Below are positions 25,717 to 34,632 of a DNA stretch of 64,000 nucleotides, one piece after another; position 1 is the stretch's first letter, and every line of letters starts with the position of its first letter. The position numbers were made by a program, and so were the translations under genes. Below the pieces are notes generated by a model. It was not told the origin of the DNA, made no database searches, and saw only the letters and a list, made by a program, of their open reading frames with translations. The stretch covers positions 496,001-560,000 of the forward strand of contig JAFGCJ010000002.1 of assembly GCA_016932785.1 (NCBI GenBank). The letters run 5' to 3'. The DNA comes from Candidatus Dojkabacteria bacterium (lineage in GTDB: Bacteria > Patescibacteria > Dojkabacteria > SC72 > JAFGCJ01).

Positions 25717-26640
25717 ATGATACCCCAACGGGGTACCAGAAGCCTAAAGGCCCTAAGAACAACAATTTTAATACTACTTTTTTCCTTCCCTCTTTTTTTC
25801 TTCGCAACTTTGGCTTTTGCAAAGGAAGACACATCAGAAGGAAAGATGTTCAAACCAAGACCAAGCGTTCAGGTCCTAGAGTCTTATTACTCTATTGATT
25901 CAACTTTTCACCCACGTATTGTTAATCTAAAAATGGAAAACGAAGAATTCTCGGTTATTACTTATTGTGTAACCGTAAAGGATCTCCTTACAGAGCTTGG
26001 TCTTACAAATATAGATGAATATAAAGTTAAACCCGATCTCGATTTCAAACTGACCTCTAACACAACAATAAGCGTTAAGAAGTTTTCTACTGACAGAAAA
26101 ATTGAAATCGAATCAATCCCCTATTCATCCATCACTGTACGTGACAATAATATAGAAATAGATACAACCCAAGTTCTTCAATCCGGGAGAGATGGCCAAA
26201 GGAAAGTAGTATACGAGTACAGATATGTAGATGGTGTACTCGTAGAAAAAGTACCTGTAAGAGAGGAGACCCTATCTCAGGTACAGAATGAAATAATTGG
26301 CTACGGGACAAAAAAGGTCTTTCGTGAAATTACAATTGGTGGAGATACATTCAAATACTGGAAGAAGATAAGAGTTTATGCTACATCCTACGACTCAAGC
26401 TGTGCCGGCTGCAGCAATACCACTGCTACTGGAGCCAAACTTACGAAAGGTGTCGTTGCCGTAGACCCATCGGTAATTCCTTTATTCACAAACATGTATG
26501 TTCCAGGCTACGGCTACGGTAAGGCTCTAGATGTTGGAGGTGCTATTAAAGGTAATAAGATAGACTTGGGCTTCGAGGATTTGTCACTGGTTCAAGGTCA
26601 ATGGAGTGCAAGATATGTGGATATCTACATACTGGACTAA
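25717..26640 (+). CDS. Secreted G5 / 3D (RlpA-like barrel) domain protein
   Basis: The 307 aa begin with a signal peptide or anchor (TTILILLFSFPLFFFATLAFA, about 15-36). Next come a DUF348/G5-type region (about 75-205, with VVYEYRYVDGVLVEKVPVREE) and a C-terminal 3D domain with GVVAVDPSVIPLFTNMYVPGYG, ALDVGGAIKGNKIDLGF: the three Asp residues of the 3D family are present. Related proteins (YabE/Rpf-linked, MltA-like barrel) bind or cleave peptidoglycan, so a wall-remodelling role is inferred. AAGG lies just 5' of the ATG; a second hairpin TACCCC-AAC-GGGGTA spans the first codons. Confidence 0.85.
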   Translation: MIPQRGTRSLKALRTTILILLFSFPLFFFATLAFAKEDTSEGKMFKPRPSVQVLESYYSIDSTFHPRIVNLKMENEEFSVITYCVTVKDLLTELGLTNIDEYKVKPDLDFKLTSNTTISVKKFSTDRKIEIESIPYSSITVRDNNIEIDTTQVLQSGRDGQRKVVYEYRYVDGVLVEKVPVREETLSQVQNEIIGYGTKKVFREITIGGDTFKYWKKIRVYATSYDSSCAGCSNTTATGAKLTKGVVAVDPSVIPLFTNMYVPGYGYGKALDVGGAIKGNKIDLGFEDLSLVQGQWSARYVDIYILD

Positions 26641-26693
26641 ACAATTAGTTATTGATTTTTCAAAATTTTCGCACTCTTTTTCCTGATTTCCAT

Positions 26694-28745
26694 CTATTTA
26701 GTAACAAAATCCACCAATTCCATCGGAATTTCGGAAATAAACCTTGATGGAATTCTATCAGTCAATCCTCCGTATGTTTTTCTACAGTCAGCAAAACTCA
26801 AAAATAGATACTTCCTGGCGCGAGTAATCCCCACATAACAAAGTCTTCTCTCTTCCTCAAGTTCAGATGGACTTGTAAACGACAAAGAATGCGGGAACAA
26901 GCCCTCCTCCATTCCGACCATGAATATTGCATCATATTCGAGACCCTTTGCCGAGTGAAGAGTCATCAATGTCACAGCGTCCTCTTCTTTCCTTTCATCA
27001 TCAAGGTCTTGTTCAACAAGAGAAACATCTGACAAAAATTCAATAAGTGAGTCACGTGGGCCAAGTTCTACATACTTCTCTGCAACAACCTTCATCTCAA
27101 AGAGATTCTCTTTTCTTGCCTGCGCTTGAGGTGTCCCGTCATCAATCCAGCTTTCATACTTAGTTACTTCGAGTATTTCATCAATCAGAAATCGAACGTC
27201 TTCTCGCAGAGACGTTTCATACAATTTTCCAAACAGAGAAATGAGACCCGAGTATTTTTCCTTTAATACTTTTACTTTCTCACTTTTCTCAATCTCTATC
27301 AAAAGATCATCCGAGACCTCAATACCTGGAAGATATTCCCTCCAGTTTTTAAGCTTTTCTGTCGTCCCCCAAATAATAAGAAACATTAGTCCTGATCCAA
27401 TACCCCCATCACCAATACTCTCTGCAGCACCAGCTATCTCTTCAATGGATTTCTGTCCAACCTTCCTCGGTGGAACATTTATTACTCTCTGAAAAGAGAG
27501 CTCATCCTGCGGATTTGCAAAGAATCTTAGGTAAGCCAACATATCTTTAATTTCTCTTCTTTCATAAAATCTCACCCCGCCCACCAGTTTATATGGAATA
27601 GCATTTCGAAGTAGTTCCTCTTCAAAGATACGAGATTGCGCGTTCGTCCGGTACAATACACACATCTCAGATAAGGCCGTCTCTTCTGTTTTCAATTCGT
27701 TAATTTTTTCTCTAACAAACCTCGCTTCTTCTCTTTCATTTTCTGCCTCAAACATTGTCACCTTCGGGCCTGCATCTGTATCTGTCCATAGTTTTTTTTC
27801 TACTCGCTCGTTGTTTCGGGATATAACCGAATGGGCAGCATCCAAAATATTCTTTGTTGAACGGTAATTCTTCTCAAGCTTGATCACTTTAGCATCAGGA
27901 TAATCTCTCTCAAATGAAAGAATGTTTTTAATTGTCGCACCACGCCAGGAATATATTCCCTGGTCCTCATCTCCAACAACACACAAATTCCGATTCTTAC
28001 CGGCAAGAAGATTCACCAGTTTGTACTGAACCATATTCGTATCCTGGTATTCATCTATTAGAAGGTATCTGTATCTTTTTTGATACTTGTCCAGTACATC
28101 CTTATACTCAGTAAAAATCATTAACGGGAGAATCTGAAGGTCATCGAAATCAACGGCGCCCTGAGACCTTAGTCCCTCTTCATACTTTGGATACACCTCA
28201 GCAACAACTTCCTCGAAAGGTCCCTGAGCAAACTTGGGATATTCCTCTGGACCGACAAGCTCATTTTTTGCAGAGGATATAAGATTCTGAATTCTAGAGG
28301 GATTAAACTGTTTCTTATCAATATTCAAATCGTCAAGAATACCTTTTATCAGATGGGTAACATCATCAGGATCATAAATTGAAAAGCCTCTTGGTACTCC
28401 AAGTTTTTCCCCGTCCATCCTTAAGACATAAGCCCCAAATGAATGAAAGGTCCCAATATACGGAAGACGCGACGCAAATTTCTTTTTATCATCAGAAGCA
28501 CTAAGCAGATCCCGGACACGCTCCTTCATCTCTCCAGCGGCTTTCCTTGTAAAAGTAACAGCAAGAATCTCTTCAGGCTCAGCCTTCCGATCAGAAATAA
28601 GTCTCGCAATTCTATACGTTATTACACGCGTTTTTCCAGAGCCAGCTCCGGCAAAAATTAACAAAGGTCCTTTATCATGAAGCACTGCTTCTTTCTGTTG
28701 AGGATTGAGTTTCTCTAACACGAGGTCATTATATATCCTTGACAT
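26694..28745 (-). CDS. pcrA: UvrD/PcrA-type superfamily 1 DNA helicase
   Basis: 3'-5' helicase for repair and replication-fork upkeep. The 683 aa show LNPQQKEAVLHDKGPLLIFAGAGSGKTRVITYRIARL in segments (Q motif and Walker A, about 12-50), motif II DEYQDTN, motif III GDEDQGIYSWRGA, motif IV KLEKNYRST, motif V TLHSAKGLEYDAIF and motif VI VGITRARKYL. It overlaps the preceding gene by 17 nt. The choice between UvrD, PcrA and Rep cannot be settled from sequence alone. Confidence 0.94.
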   Translation of the reverse strand: MSRIYNDLVLEKLNPQQKEAVLHDKGPLLIFAGAGSGKTRVITYRIARLISDRKAEPEEILAVTFTRKAAGEMKERVRDLLSASDDKKKFASRLPYIGTFHSFGAYVLRMDGEKLGVPRGFSIYDPDDVTHLIKGILDDLNIDKKQFNPSRIQNLISSAKNELVGPEEYPKFAQGPFEEVVAEVYPKYEEGLRSQGAVDFDDLQILPLMIFTEYKDVLDKYQKRYRYLLIDEYQDTNMVQYKLVNLLAGKNRNLCVVGDEDQGIYSWRGATIKNILSFERDYPDAKVIKLEKNYRSTKNILDAAHSVISRNNERVEKKLWTDTDAGPKVTMFEAENEREEARFVREKINELKTEETALSEMCVLYRTNAQSRIFEEELLRNAIPYKLVGGVRFYERREIKDMLAYLRFFANPQDELSFQRVINVPPRKVGQKSIEEIAGAAESIGDGGIGSGLMFLIIWGTTEKLKNWREYLPGIEVSDDLLIEIEKSEKVKVLKEKYSGLISLFGKLYETSLREDVRFLIDEILEVTKYESWIDDGTPQAQARKENLFEMKVVAEKYVELGPRDSLIEFLSDVSLVEQDLDDERKEEDAVTLMTLHSAKGLEYDAIFMVGMEEGLFPHSLSFTSPSELEEERRLCYVGITRARKYLFLSFADCRKTYGGLTDRIPSRFISEIPMELVDFVTK

Positions 28746-29988
28746 ACTTTCCGTACACCCATCCTTCTTTGTTGCTCGAGAATTTCACTTTGTACCAGTT
28801 CCCATTTCTTTCTATCTTTATAAGGATATCTCCAGGTATAACCTTCCCAACCTCTTTACAACTAAGCGCAGGACATTCTCGTACATTTAGATACCCAGTT
28901 TCCGTATCCTTTATCTCTACCAGGTCATAATCTCCTTTTCCGACATTAAATTTCACCTCAAATTGAGTTCCTCCAACCCAAGTATCAGGCAACACCAGCA
29001 GTTCAAATTTCTCGGAATATTCTCCGGCTATCAATGGAGTGTCAATTTCAAATTCAAACTCCGCTTCTTCCCCAGGGAGAACCCACTTTTCCTCAGACGT
29101 CACTACACGGCTAAAACTATCCCATTTGTCTGAAACGTATAGACCACTATCCCTGTTACGGGGATCGGAGGTAGCAATATAGGCCGCATTACTTCCACTG
29201 TTATACCATGGAAAGTCCCCTTCATTCTTGATTTTCACTTTTACAGTAAAATTTTCACCCGAACCAATTTTTTCTGGAACTTCGACGCTCACAATGGAGC
29301 CCTTATATGTTAGATCTATATCCCTTTTGGTAACATTCCGCTTAACATCCATGACGGTATAGTTCCAATCTGTATCCCCAGTTTTATTAAGTATAAGCTT
29401 TGATAAAGAAACCTCTCCCTCGGGTTCGCTAACAGATAGATCAGCCGCTATAATTTTGCTGCTATCCAAATCGTATATACTCAACACCTCGGACAAGACA
29501 TCTGATAATTTCTGTTTCCCCGAATTTGTCACCTCACGGTTATTATCAAAATAAACAACTACAACACAGTTATTCAGCGACTCATCGCTCGATTCCCAGT
29601 CTACTATTGGAAGTACATCGTAACCTCCTGCCTTTCCAACATAACTTTTTCCATCCCATGAAACAATATAGTTGAACGGAATATCAGAAAATTTAAGCTT
29701 GGTTATTGAATAATAGAACAGCCCCCTAACCCATTCATTGGAATCGCCATATTGAACACCAGCAGGAGGAGATATTTTTGCTACCGCGATTTTCTCAGGC
29801 CGATTATATTCGTTCTGTTCCTGATCAGAGAGACTCGAATCATATGGAATCGCATCTCTGTCTATAATTTGTCCAGACACCCGACCAGCAAAGCAAAGTG
29901 CCAAAAGCACGGGCAAGAAACAAACAACCAATTTTGATACTTTAGCAGAGTTACTGTACATATCCTTTCTATGTCCAGATTTAATCAA
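28729..29988 (-). CDS. Secreted protein with beta-sandwich module and C-terminal SH3 domain
   Basis: Signal peptide: KVSKLVVCFLPVLLALCFAGRVSG. The middle (about 240-345) resembles the Trp-containing beta-sandwich found in CPR envelope proteins (IKNEGDFPWYNSGSN, then a DPRNRDSG loop and EFEFEIDTPLIAGEYSEKFEL). The C-terminus (about 365-419) is a bacterial SH3 domain (YLNVRECPALSCKEVGKVIPGD, WYKVKF, GWVYGKYV), which typically binds peptidoglycan peptides. TTG at 29988 gives a TTGA overlap with the upstream stop; ATG at 29961 gives a neater signal peptide. The function is inferred only as wall binding. Confidence 0.75.
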   Translation of the reverse strand: MIKSGHRKDMYSNSAKVSKLVVCFLPVLLALCFAGRVSGQIIDRDAIPYDSSLSDQEQNEYNRPEKIAVAKISPPAGVQYGDSNEWVRGLFYYSITKLKFSDIPFNYIVSWDGKSYVGKAGGYDVLPIVDWESSDESLNNCVVVVYFDNNREVTNSGKQKLSDVLSEVLSIYDLDSSKIIAADLSVSEPEGEVSLSKLILNKTGDTDWNYTVMDVKRNVTKRDIDLTYKGSIVSVEVPEKIGSGENFTVKVKIKNEGDFPWYNSGSNAAYIATSDPRNRDSGLYVSDKWDSFSRVVTSEEKWVLPGEEAEFEFEIDTPLIAGEYSEKFELLVLPDTWVGGTQFEVKFNVGKGDYDLVEIKDTETGYLNVRECPALSCKEVGKVIPGDILIKIERNGNWYKVKFSSNKEGWVYGKYVKDI

Positions 29989-31763
29989 ATATCTAAATCA
30001 TCTATTACCGTCTTCTCCCACCTATTTCGTTTTTCAGACGAGTAAGATCGATACAATAAGTATATACCATACACTATCATCAAAACAGCAACAGTGATTC
30101 CCGCAGCAGCTATCCTATTAATTGCAGTCTCAGGCAGATTGTCTAAAGTACCTTCTATAGAAGCATAAAGTCCACGAACAAAGCTCTCGGACGACCCAGC
30201 TCCTTCAGGCTCTATCATATCCAACGAAATTGAGACAGTCTCATCCTCAAGATCCCCAATCTTATATGTAACAGATTCTTCATCTCCCTTTGAATAGCCT
30301 GTTATCTCTATATCATCCTCCGAAGAATAGTCATAATATCCCGAGTAATCCTGCTTGCGAATTCCACCTATGCTTAAAACCCACTTTCCCTCCTCATCGG
30401 TAACAGCAGAAACCTCTGACGACTCGCCATCATCGTTAGAAATCGTAGCAACTACTACTGAATCCCCAGCGCCCGTTCCAGTAACCTCTCCTAGAATAGA
30501 ATCTAAACCGGGAGGAGAGTCCTGAGTTGCAGGAGTTGTTATCTGGTAAGGGTCACCATCATCATTGTATACCTCAGTACCAGAATGAATTTCGTAATAG
30601 TAAGTGGTCTCAGGAATTAGATTTTTAACAGAAATATGATGCATATAATAGCTACTTCGCGAAGAGACCCCGTCCCTGTCATCATTTGCTGTTTCCATGA
30701 GATTATCAGAAACTACACCATAGTTGACATATCCTTGCTCTTTGATAGAACTCTCCCATATCACAGCGAAGGAGTTCTCAGTAACGTTTGTTACTTTTAT
30801 ATTACTAATACCGGTTTCTGACGTAGATGAGCCCAATATTAGCGCGGTAAGAGGAATATCTCTGACATCCCTTGGGCCTTGCTCCTCCTCTTCCTCTTCT
30901 TCCTCCTCCTCTGGTTCCTCCTCAGACCCATCAGTATCGTCATCAGATGGAGTTTGATCATCATCATCACCAGCATCAACCCCAGAAGAGTCGGCAAAAA
31001 CATCAGTAATGCTGTAATCTAAATCCATAGTAATAGAAACCCCCTCTGATTCTCCCACAGAGGTCCTAAGCACAGCACCACCCTTATCTCCCCCCTGTGC
31101 AAAAAATGTCAGTTCTGTAGAATCATCGTACTCAAACGCACTTGATAAAGAAGAATTTTGTACATGAGACAGATCAATCTCAAAGTTCCCGGAGTCATTG
31201 GTTAATGCGGAAACAGGAGATGACTTTTCACCACTCTCGGCAAGAGTTACATAAACGATTGCACTCTGACTACCTCCATTTGTGATTGATCCATAAACTG
31301 GATCAGGAGTAGGTACCGATCCCGAACTAGCTGCCGCTGCCGTCTCAAAACTAAACGGATCACCCTCAGAATCCTTATAACTCTTTGACCCTGATCCTAT
31401 AACAAAAGCATAGGACATTTGGGACTCCAGATTTGATATTGTCACATAATGAGTTGTTCTCCTTTCTGTAGATCCTGAACTTTCATCCCTGTCATCCAGA
31501 GCAAGAGGAGAAGCATCATTTACATCTGAGCCAGCTTCGTATCTAACCCAGCCTTCAGTCTCAAGATCAGGAGTAACCCAAGATATAACAACAGAACTTG
31601 AGGTAAGATCACTTATCCTTACATCTTCCGGCTTTGCCGTTGCAGTAGCTCCTGTTCTCCAATCTTGATACAAATAAACGGCAATCACACTTACTGGTAT
31701 AAGAACAGCAAAAACAATTGCTGCAATTGTATATTGTTTCTTTCTTTTTGGAGATATATACAT
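29985..31763 (-). CDS. Membrane-anchored surface protein with duplicated fibronectin-like modules
   Basis: 592 aa with an N-terminal membrane segment (about 12-31), a C-terminal one (about 550-572) and an extracellular middle. Two similar halves each combine an FnIII-like module ending in a T-x-Y-x-x-x-I-x-S-G pattern (residues about 42-140 and 315-410) with a carboxypeptidase-regulatory-like beta module (about 155-250 and 420-510). An Asp/Glu linker (about 262-292, run of more than ten Glu) separates them. It is co-transcribed with the SH3 protein and probably an envelope structural protein. No enzyme motif is seen. Confidence 0.75.
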   Translation of the reverse strand: MYISPKRKKQYTIAAIVFAVLIPVSVIAVYLYQDWRTGATATAKPEDVRISDLTSSSVVISWVTPDLETEGWVRYEAGSDVNDASPLALDDRDESSGSTERRTTHYVTISNLESQMSYAFVIGSGSKSYKDSEGDPFSFETAAAASSGSVPTPDPVYGSITNGGSQSAIVYVTLAESGEKSSPVSALTNDSGNFEIDLSHVQNSSLSSAFEYDDSTELTFFAQGGDKGGAVLRTSVGESEGVSITMDLDYSITDVFADSSGVDAGDDDDQTPSDDDTDGSEEEPEEEEEEEEEEQGPRDVRDIPLTALILGSSTSETGISNIKVTNVTENSFAVIWESSIKEQGYVNYGVVSDNLMETANDDRDGVSSRSSYYMHHISVKNLIPETTYYYEIHSGTEVYNDDGDPYQITTPATQDSPPGLDSILGEVTGTGAGDSVVVATISNDDGESSEVSAVTDEEGKWVLSIGGIRKQDYSGYYDYSSEDDIEITGYSKGDEESVTYKIGDLEDETVSISLDMIEPEGAGSSESFVRGLYASIEGTLDNLPETAINRIAAAGITVAVLMIVYGIYLLYRSYSSEKRNRWEKTVIDDLDI

Positions 31764-31771
31764 TTATGCAA

Positions 31772-31800
31772 AGTATAAACAGGTATTGACTATAGAGCAA
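31772..31800 (-). promoter_or_regulatory. Promoter of the 592-aa surface-protein gene (leaderless)
   Basis: Minus-strand TTGCTC (complement of 31795-31800), 17-nt spacer, TATACT (complement of 31772-31777). The ATG at 31763 is 8 nt past the -10, so the mRNA would have little or no leader. Confidence 0.65.
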
Positions 31801-31971
31801 GTACCCTCAGGCTATAGATATATTTTGAGCCTATATGAACCCAGGTCAATTTCCTGCTAAATCTAAAAAATGCTCTTTCTGTAACTCTCATTTCCTTCAG
31901 ACACCTTGACATCATGTGTATCGTGGTGTATTTTTCGCCTAGTATTGAACTTAATTAAATATTAATAATAT

Positions 31972-32616
31972 ATGGCAAAAAAACAAAAAGGCAAGCAACA
32001 GGACAGCGAACCATCAGTTATTGAGCTTTCAGTCCCAGATAACTTTGGAGCATTTGCGACACCCATAGCAATAATTTTGAGCGCAGTAATTGTTTCTGCA
32101 GCGGTAATTTACGCCGGATCAAAACTTGATGGTTCCTCAAACACACTTGGTGCCGAAGACACAAGTAACAATTCTTCGGCAGACGACTCCGGAACCACCG
32201 GTGACAATACAGAAGAACCGGGAGAAATAGTTAGAGCCTATGAAACATTCACGGAATACGATACCGATATATGTAAAGATGATGGAAAGCCAATAGTTTA
32301 CCTATTCTCAACAACTTGGTGTTCACACTGTCAATGGATCGCAGATACTTTTGATAAGTGGGCAAAAGATAACTCAGACAAGGTAAAAGCTTATCACTGG
32401 CAAATAGACACTGGTGACAATACACTTACAGATAAAGAGGAGACCGAAATTCCTCAGGAACATATGGACGTATATGAAAAGTTCAACCCGGGAGGATCAA
32501 TTCCTACATTCGTATTCGGATGCAGATATTCAAGAATCGGTAATGGCTACGAATCAGAAGATGATCTAGATAAGGAAATTGATAGCTTCGATAAGGTCAT
32601 TGACGAACTCATTTAG
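31972..32616 (+). CDS. Membrane-anchored thioredoxin-like protein
   Basis: 214 aa: a Lys-rich cytoplasmic start, one membrane segment (about 28-48), an acidic Ser/Thr linker (about 53-85), then a thioredoxin fold with the redox pair WCSHC (Cys117, Cys120) and a likely cis-Pro in GSIPTFVFG (about 179). It probably exchanges disulfides outside the membrane, similar to TlpA/DsbE-type proteins. A bidirectional terminator follows. Confidence 0.8.
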   Translation: MAKKQKGKQQDSEPSVIELSVPDNFGAFATPIAIILSAVIVSAAVIYAGSKLDGSSNTLGAEDTSNNSSADDSGTTGDNTEEPGEIVRAYETFTEYDTDICKDDGKPIVYLFSTTWCSHCQWIADTFDKWAKDNSDKVKAYHWQIDTGDNTLTDKEETEIPQEHMDVYEKFNPGGSIPTFVFGCRYSRIGNGYESEDDLDKEIDSFDKVIDELI

Positions 32617-32639
32617 ACCATTGGGATATAGCACGAAAT

Positions 32640-32669
32640 AAAAAATCCCGTCTCTTGACGGGATTTTTA
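32640..32669. terminator. Bidirectional Rho-independent terminator
   Basis: AAATCCCGTC-TCTT-GACGGGATTT (about 32642-32666) flanked by A-rich and T-rich tracts lies between the convergent thioredoxin-like and YtxH genes, and works on paper for both strands. Confidence 0.85.
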
Positions 32670-32691
32670 TTTACTTAGCTGAACTCAGGAT

Positions 32692-32931
32692 CTACTTATT
32701 CGAAAATTTCTTCTGTATATCCTTCTTTGCCTTCTCTATCTTCGGACCAATATCCTTTTTAAAATCTTCAAAGTCGTCTCCCAACTCTTCCGCTTTTTTC
32801 TTTATTATTTTCCTTGTTTCTTCACCTGACCTTGGGGCAAAAAGTAAAGCAACACCGGCACCAACAACACCCCCTATTACAGCACCAGCAAGAAAAGAAG
32901 CTACTCCCATTGATCTGTTATCTCTAGACAT
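32692..32931 (-). CDS. YtxH-domain small membrane protein
   Basis: 79 aa: a glycine-rich membrane segment (FLAGAVIGGVVGAGVALLFAP, about 13-33) followed by SGEETRK and an amphipathic Lys/Asp helix, the pattern of the YtxH/gas-vesicle-like family linked to stress responses in Bacillus. The exact role is unknown. It is paired with the next gene, also a membrane-plus-helix protein. Confidence 0.75.
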   Translation of the reverse strand: MSRDNRSMGVASFLAGAVIGGVVGAGVALLFAPRSGEETRKIIKKKAEELGDDFEDFKKDIGPKIEKAKKDIQKKFSNK

Positions 32932-32959
32932 TGTAAGTACATTAAAAAGTTAACTTTCA

Positions 32960-33295
32960 CTAATCAATTTCATCATCGACTTCCTCACCACTGAATTTCG
33001 AGGTAAAGCCTTTTATCCTATTAAACAATGCACCAATGGCTGCTACAGGTTTCAAAATGGTTTCGGATATAGCATCTAATGTCGTACTTACTGTGTCAAC
33101 AATTTTCTTACTCTTCTGAACGATCTCCTTAGCAGTATCCATAACATCGTGCATATCCATGAGCATAAACCGGAATTCTCTGACGGTCATCATACTCTCT
33201 CTTAAAAGCATAGCAACATAAAAAAGAATAAGACCAAACATACCAGAAAGGCCTGCAATAATAAGCATCCAATACCAAGCCGGAATCTCTGACAT
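32960..33295 (-). CDS. DUF948-like membrane protein
   Basis: 111 aa: an N-terminal membrane segment (WMLIIAGLSGMFGLILFYVAMLL, about 9-31) then a long amphipathic helix with heptad-like hydrophobic spacing to about 90, and an acidic tail. It resembles DUF948 proteins, which often sit beside YtxH genes as here (28-nt gap). The function is unknown. Confidence 0.6.
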   Translation of the reverse strand: MSEIPAWYWMLIIAGLSGMFGLILFYVAMLLRESMMTVREFRFMLMDMHDVMDTAKEIVQKSKKIVDTVSTTLDAISETILKPVAAIGALFNRIKGFTSKFSGEEVDDEID

Positions 33296-33402
33296 CGACT
33301 AAATAACCTCAATTTAACCTGCTAAAAGTATCGCACAAGTTTTCTCTTCAGTCAAACCTACATGTCGAAATTCAATATCTCAATACCCAAAAACAAAACT
33401 CC

Positions 33403-33873
33403 CTAAATCTCTTTCTCCAGAATTATCTCGTGATCATTAAAACCGTTCTTTTTGTAGAAACTGGTTGCTGCAAGATTTCCTACCAAAGCTCCAACCTTAA
33501 TTCTTTGTACCCCAATATCTTTTACATATGAAATGAATTCATTCAAAAGGGCTGTGCCTATACCCTTCCTTCTATAGAGTTTTTCTACAAACATGTTCTC
33601 AACCTCTGCCATTATCTGACTGGACCTACACGGATGGAAGAATTTCAATCCACAGATATATCCGACATGAACTTCTCCTACCCGTGCAAGAAGAACAACA
33701 CCAGAATCCCCAGAAAGTCTGTTAATAAAATATTCCCGACCATATCTCGAGTTGGTCCACTTCATCGAATAACTATCGCAATACTGCGACTCATATTCAA
33801 AAAGCTTGGAGTTTAGGGACAGAATATCTTCCAGATTCCCTCTTCCTGCCTTTTCTACGGTTAGTCCCTCCAT
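33403..33873 (-). CDS. GNAT-family N-acetyltransferase
   Basis: 156 aa of the GCN5-related acetyltransferase fold: motif A VENMFVEKLYRRKGIGTALL (about 91-110, with the R-x-x-G-x-G pyrophosphate loop) and motif B NLAATSFYKKNGF (about 133-145). The substrate cannot be told. It ends 17 nt before the region of the lipoprotein gene and may be co-transcribed with it. Confidence 0.85.
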   Translation of the reverse strand: MEGLTVEKAGRGNLEDILSLNSKLFEYESQYCDSYSMKWTNSRYGREYFINRLSGDSGVVLLARVGEVHVGYICGLKFFHPCRSSQIMAEVENMFVEKLYRRKGIGTALLNEFISYVKDIGVQRIKVGALVGNLAATSFYKKNGFNDHEIILEKEI

Positions 33874-33890
33874 ATAATTATTACTAAATA

Positions 33891-34259
33891 TTACTTTTCA
33901 TACTCGACATTAAGTCTTAACCAAGCCCTATCATAATCATCATCATCTGTAGAAATACCTTCAAAGTAAAACTCGTTGTCCCCCTCCTCAAGATCATAAT
34001 ATAGACTTGTCCGACTACAGATTCTCTCCATATCCCTAGGAGACATTCTTCTGCCATTTAATCTCATTTCATCTACATTACGGCAATCCAGCTGTATACG
34101 AATTTCGTCATCATCCGTTGTATAGTTTCGGCTCGTAGGACGAACCAGATCCAGCCTTGGAGCATCACCACTGGAAGTGCAGCCAGAAAGAAAAAAAGAA
34201 GATACAAGAATAATTAAGAAAACTAATAAAAAAACGTTTCCAGTCAATGTTTTTTTCAT
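33891..34259 (-). CDS. Small lipoprotein of unknown function
   Basis: 122 aa with a signal sequence ending in lipobox LSGC (Cys27), then a beta-rich domain with acidic DDDD stretches. No family recognised. A -10-like TATATG (complement of 34267-34272) with TTGCAC 16 nt upstream places the start of transcription at or next to the ATG. Confidence 0.7.
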   Translation of the reverse strand: MKKTLTGNVFLLVFLIILVSSFFLSGCTSSGDAPRLDLVRPTSRNYTTDDDEIRIQLDCRNVDEMRLNGRRMSPRDMERICSRTSLYYDLEEGDNEFYFEGISTDDDDYDRAWLRLNVEYEK

Positions 34260-34298
34260 TATTTCGCATATATCAATAATTTATTATTGTGCAATAAA

Positions 34299-34390
34299 TG
34301 GCGGAGGGGGTGGGATTCGAACCCACGGTACCACTTGCGCGGTACAACGGTTTTCAAGACCGTCTCATTCGGCCACTCTGACACCCCTCC
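34299..34390 (-). tRNA. tRNA-Ser(UGA)
   Basis: Minus-strand cloverleaf of class II: acceptor GGAGGGG (complement of 34384-34390) with CCCCTCC (34303-34309 complement), anticodon stem ACGGT/ACCGT around loop CTTGAAA (anticodon UGA), long variable arm, T arm GTGGG-TTCGAAT-CCCAC, discriminator G, and encoded CCA (34299-34301). Confidence 0.95.
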
Positions 34391-34438
34391 CGAAATATGT
34401 ACAAAACAATTTTATCATACCAATAGGATATCCCCTAG

Positions 34439-34571
34439 TTGGGGGTCTGACCCCCAACAGGTCTGTCCCCACCGCCAATCCCTGTATTCCGCGCTTTTAA
34501 CAAAAAATTCATTAAAAAACACACCCAAAACGGTATAAACCGGGGTCAGACCTAATCCGGGTCAGACCCCC
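34439..34571. repeat. Three copies of a GGTCAGACC palindromic element
   Basis: The intergenic stretch between tRNA-Ser(UGA) and the DUF4870-like gene holds a perfect inverted repeat TTGGGGGTC-T-GACCCCCAA (34439-34457), a half copy CAGGTCTGTCCCC just after it, CGGGGTCAGACCT (34541-34553) and CCGGGTCAGACCCCC (34557-34571). No ORF covers it. Similar palindromes are often dispersed REP-like elements; here there is no transposase nearby. Confidence 0.6.
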
Positions 34572-34583
34572 AAACCAACCAAA

Positions 34584-34613
34584 TAAAAAGTGGGCGGAAA
34601 CCGCCCACTCTCT
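34584..34613 (-). terminator. Rho-independent terminator of the DUF4870-like gene
   Basis: Minus-strand AGTGGGCGG-TTT-CCGCCCACT (34589-34609) followed by TTTTTATTT, 20 nt downstream of the stop codon at 34633. Confidence 0.9.
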
Positions 34614-34632
34614 CATCCAAAACCTTTGAACA

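Noticed and set aside
30870..30930. Purine-rich repeat as a possible microsatellite or phase-variation tract
   Set aside because: It encodes the Glu-rich linker with mixed GAG/GAA codons and is not a uniform repeat unit.
34177..34538. Plus-strand frames across tRNA-Ser(UGA)
   Set aside because: They contain the peptide typical of translated antisense tRNA and are artefacts.
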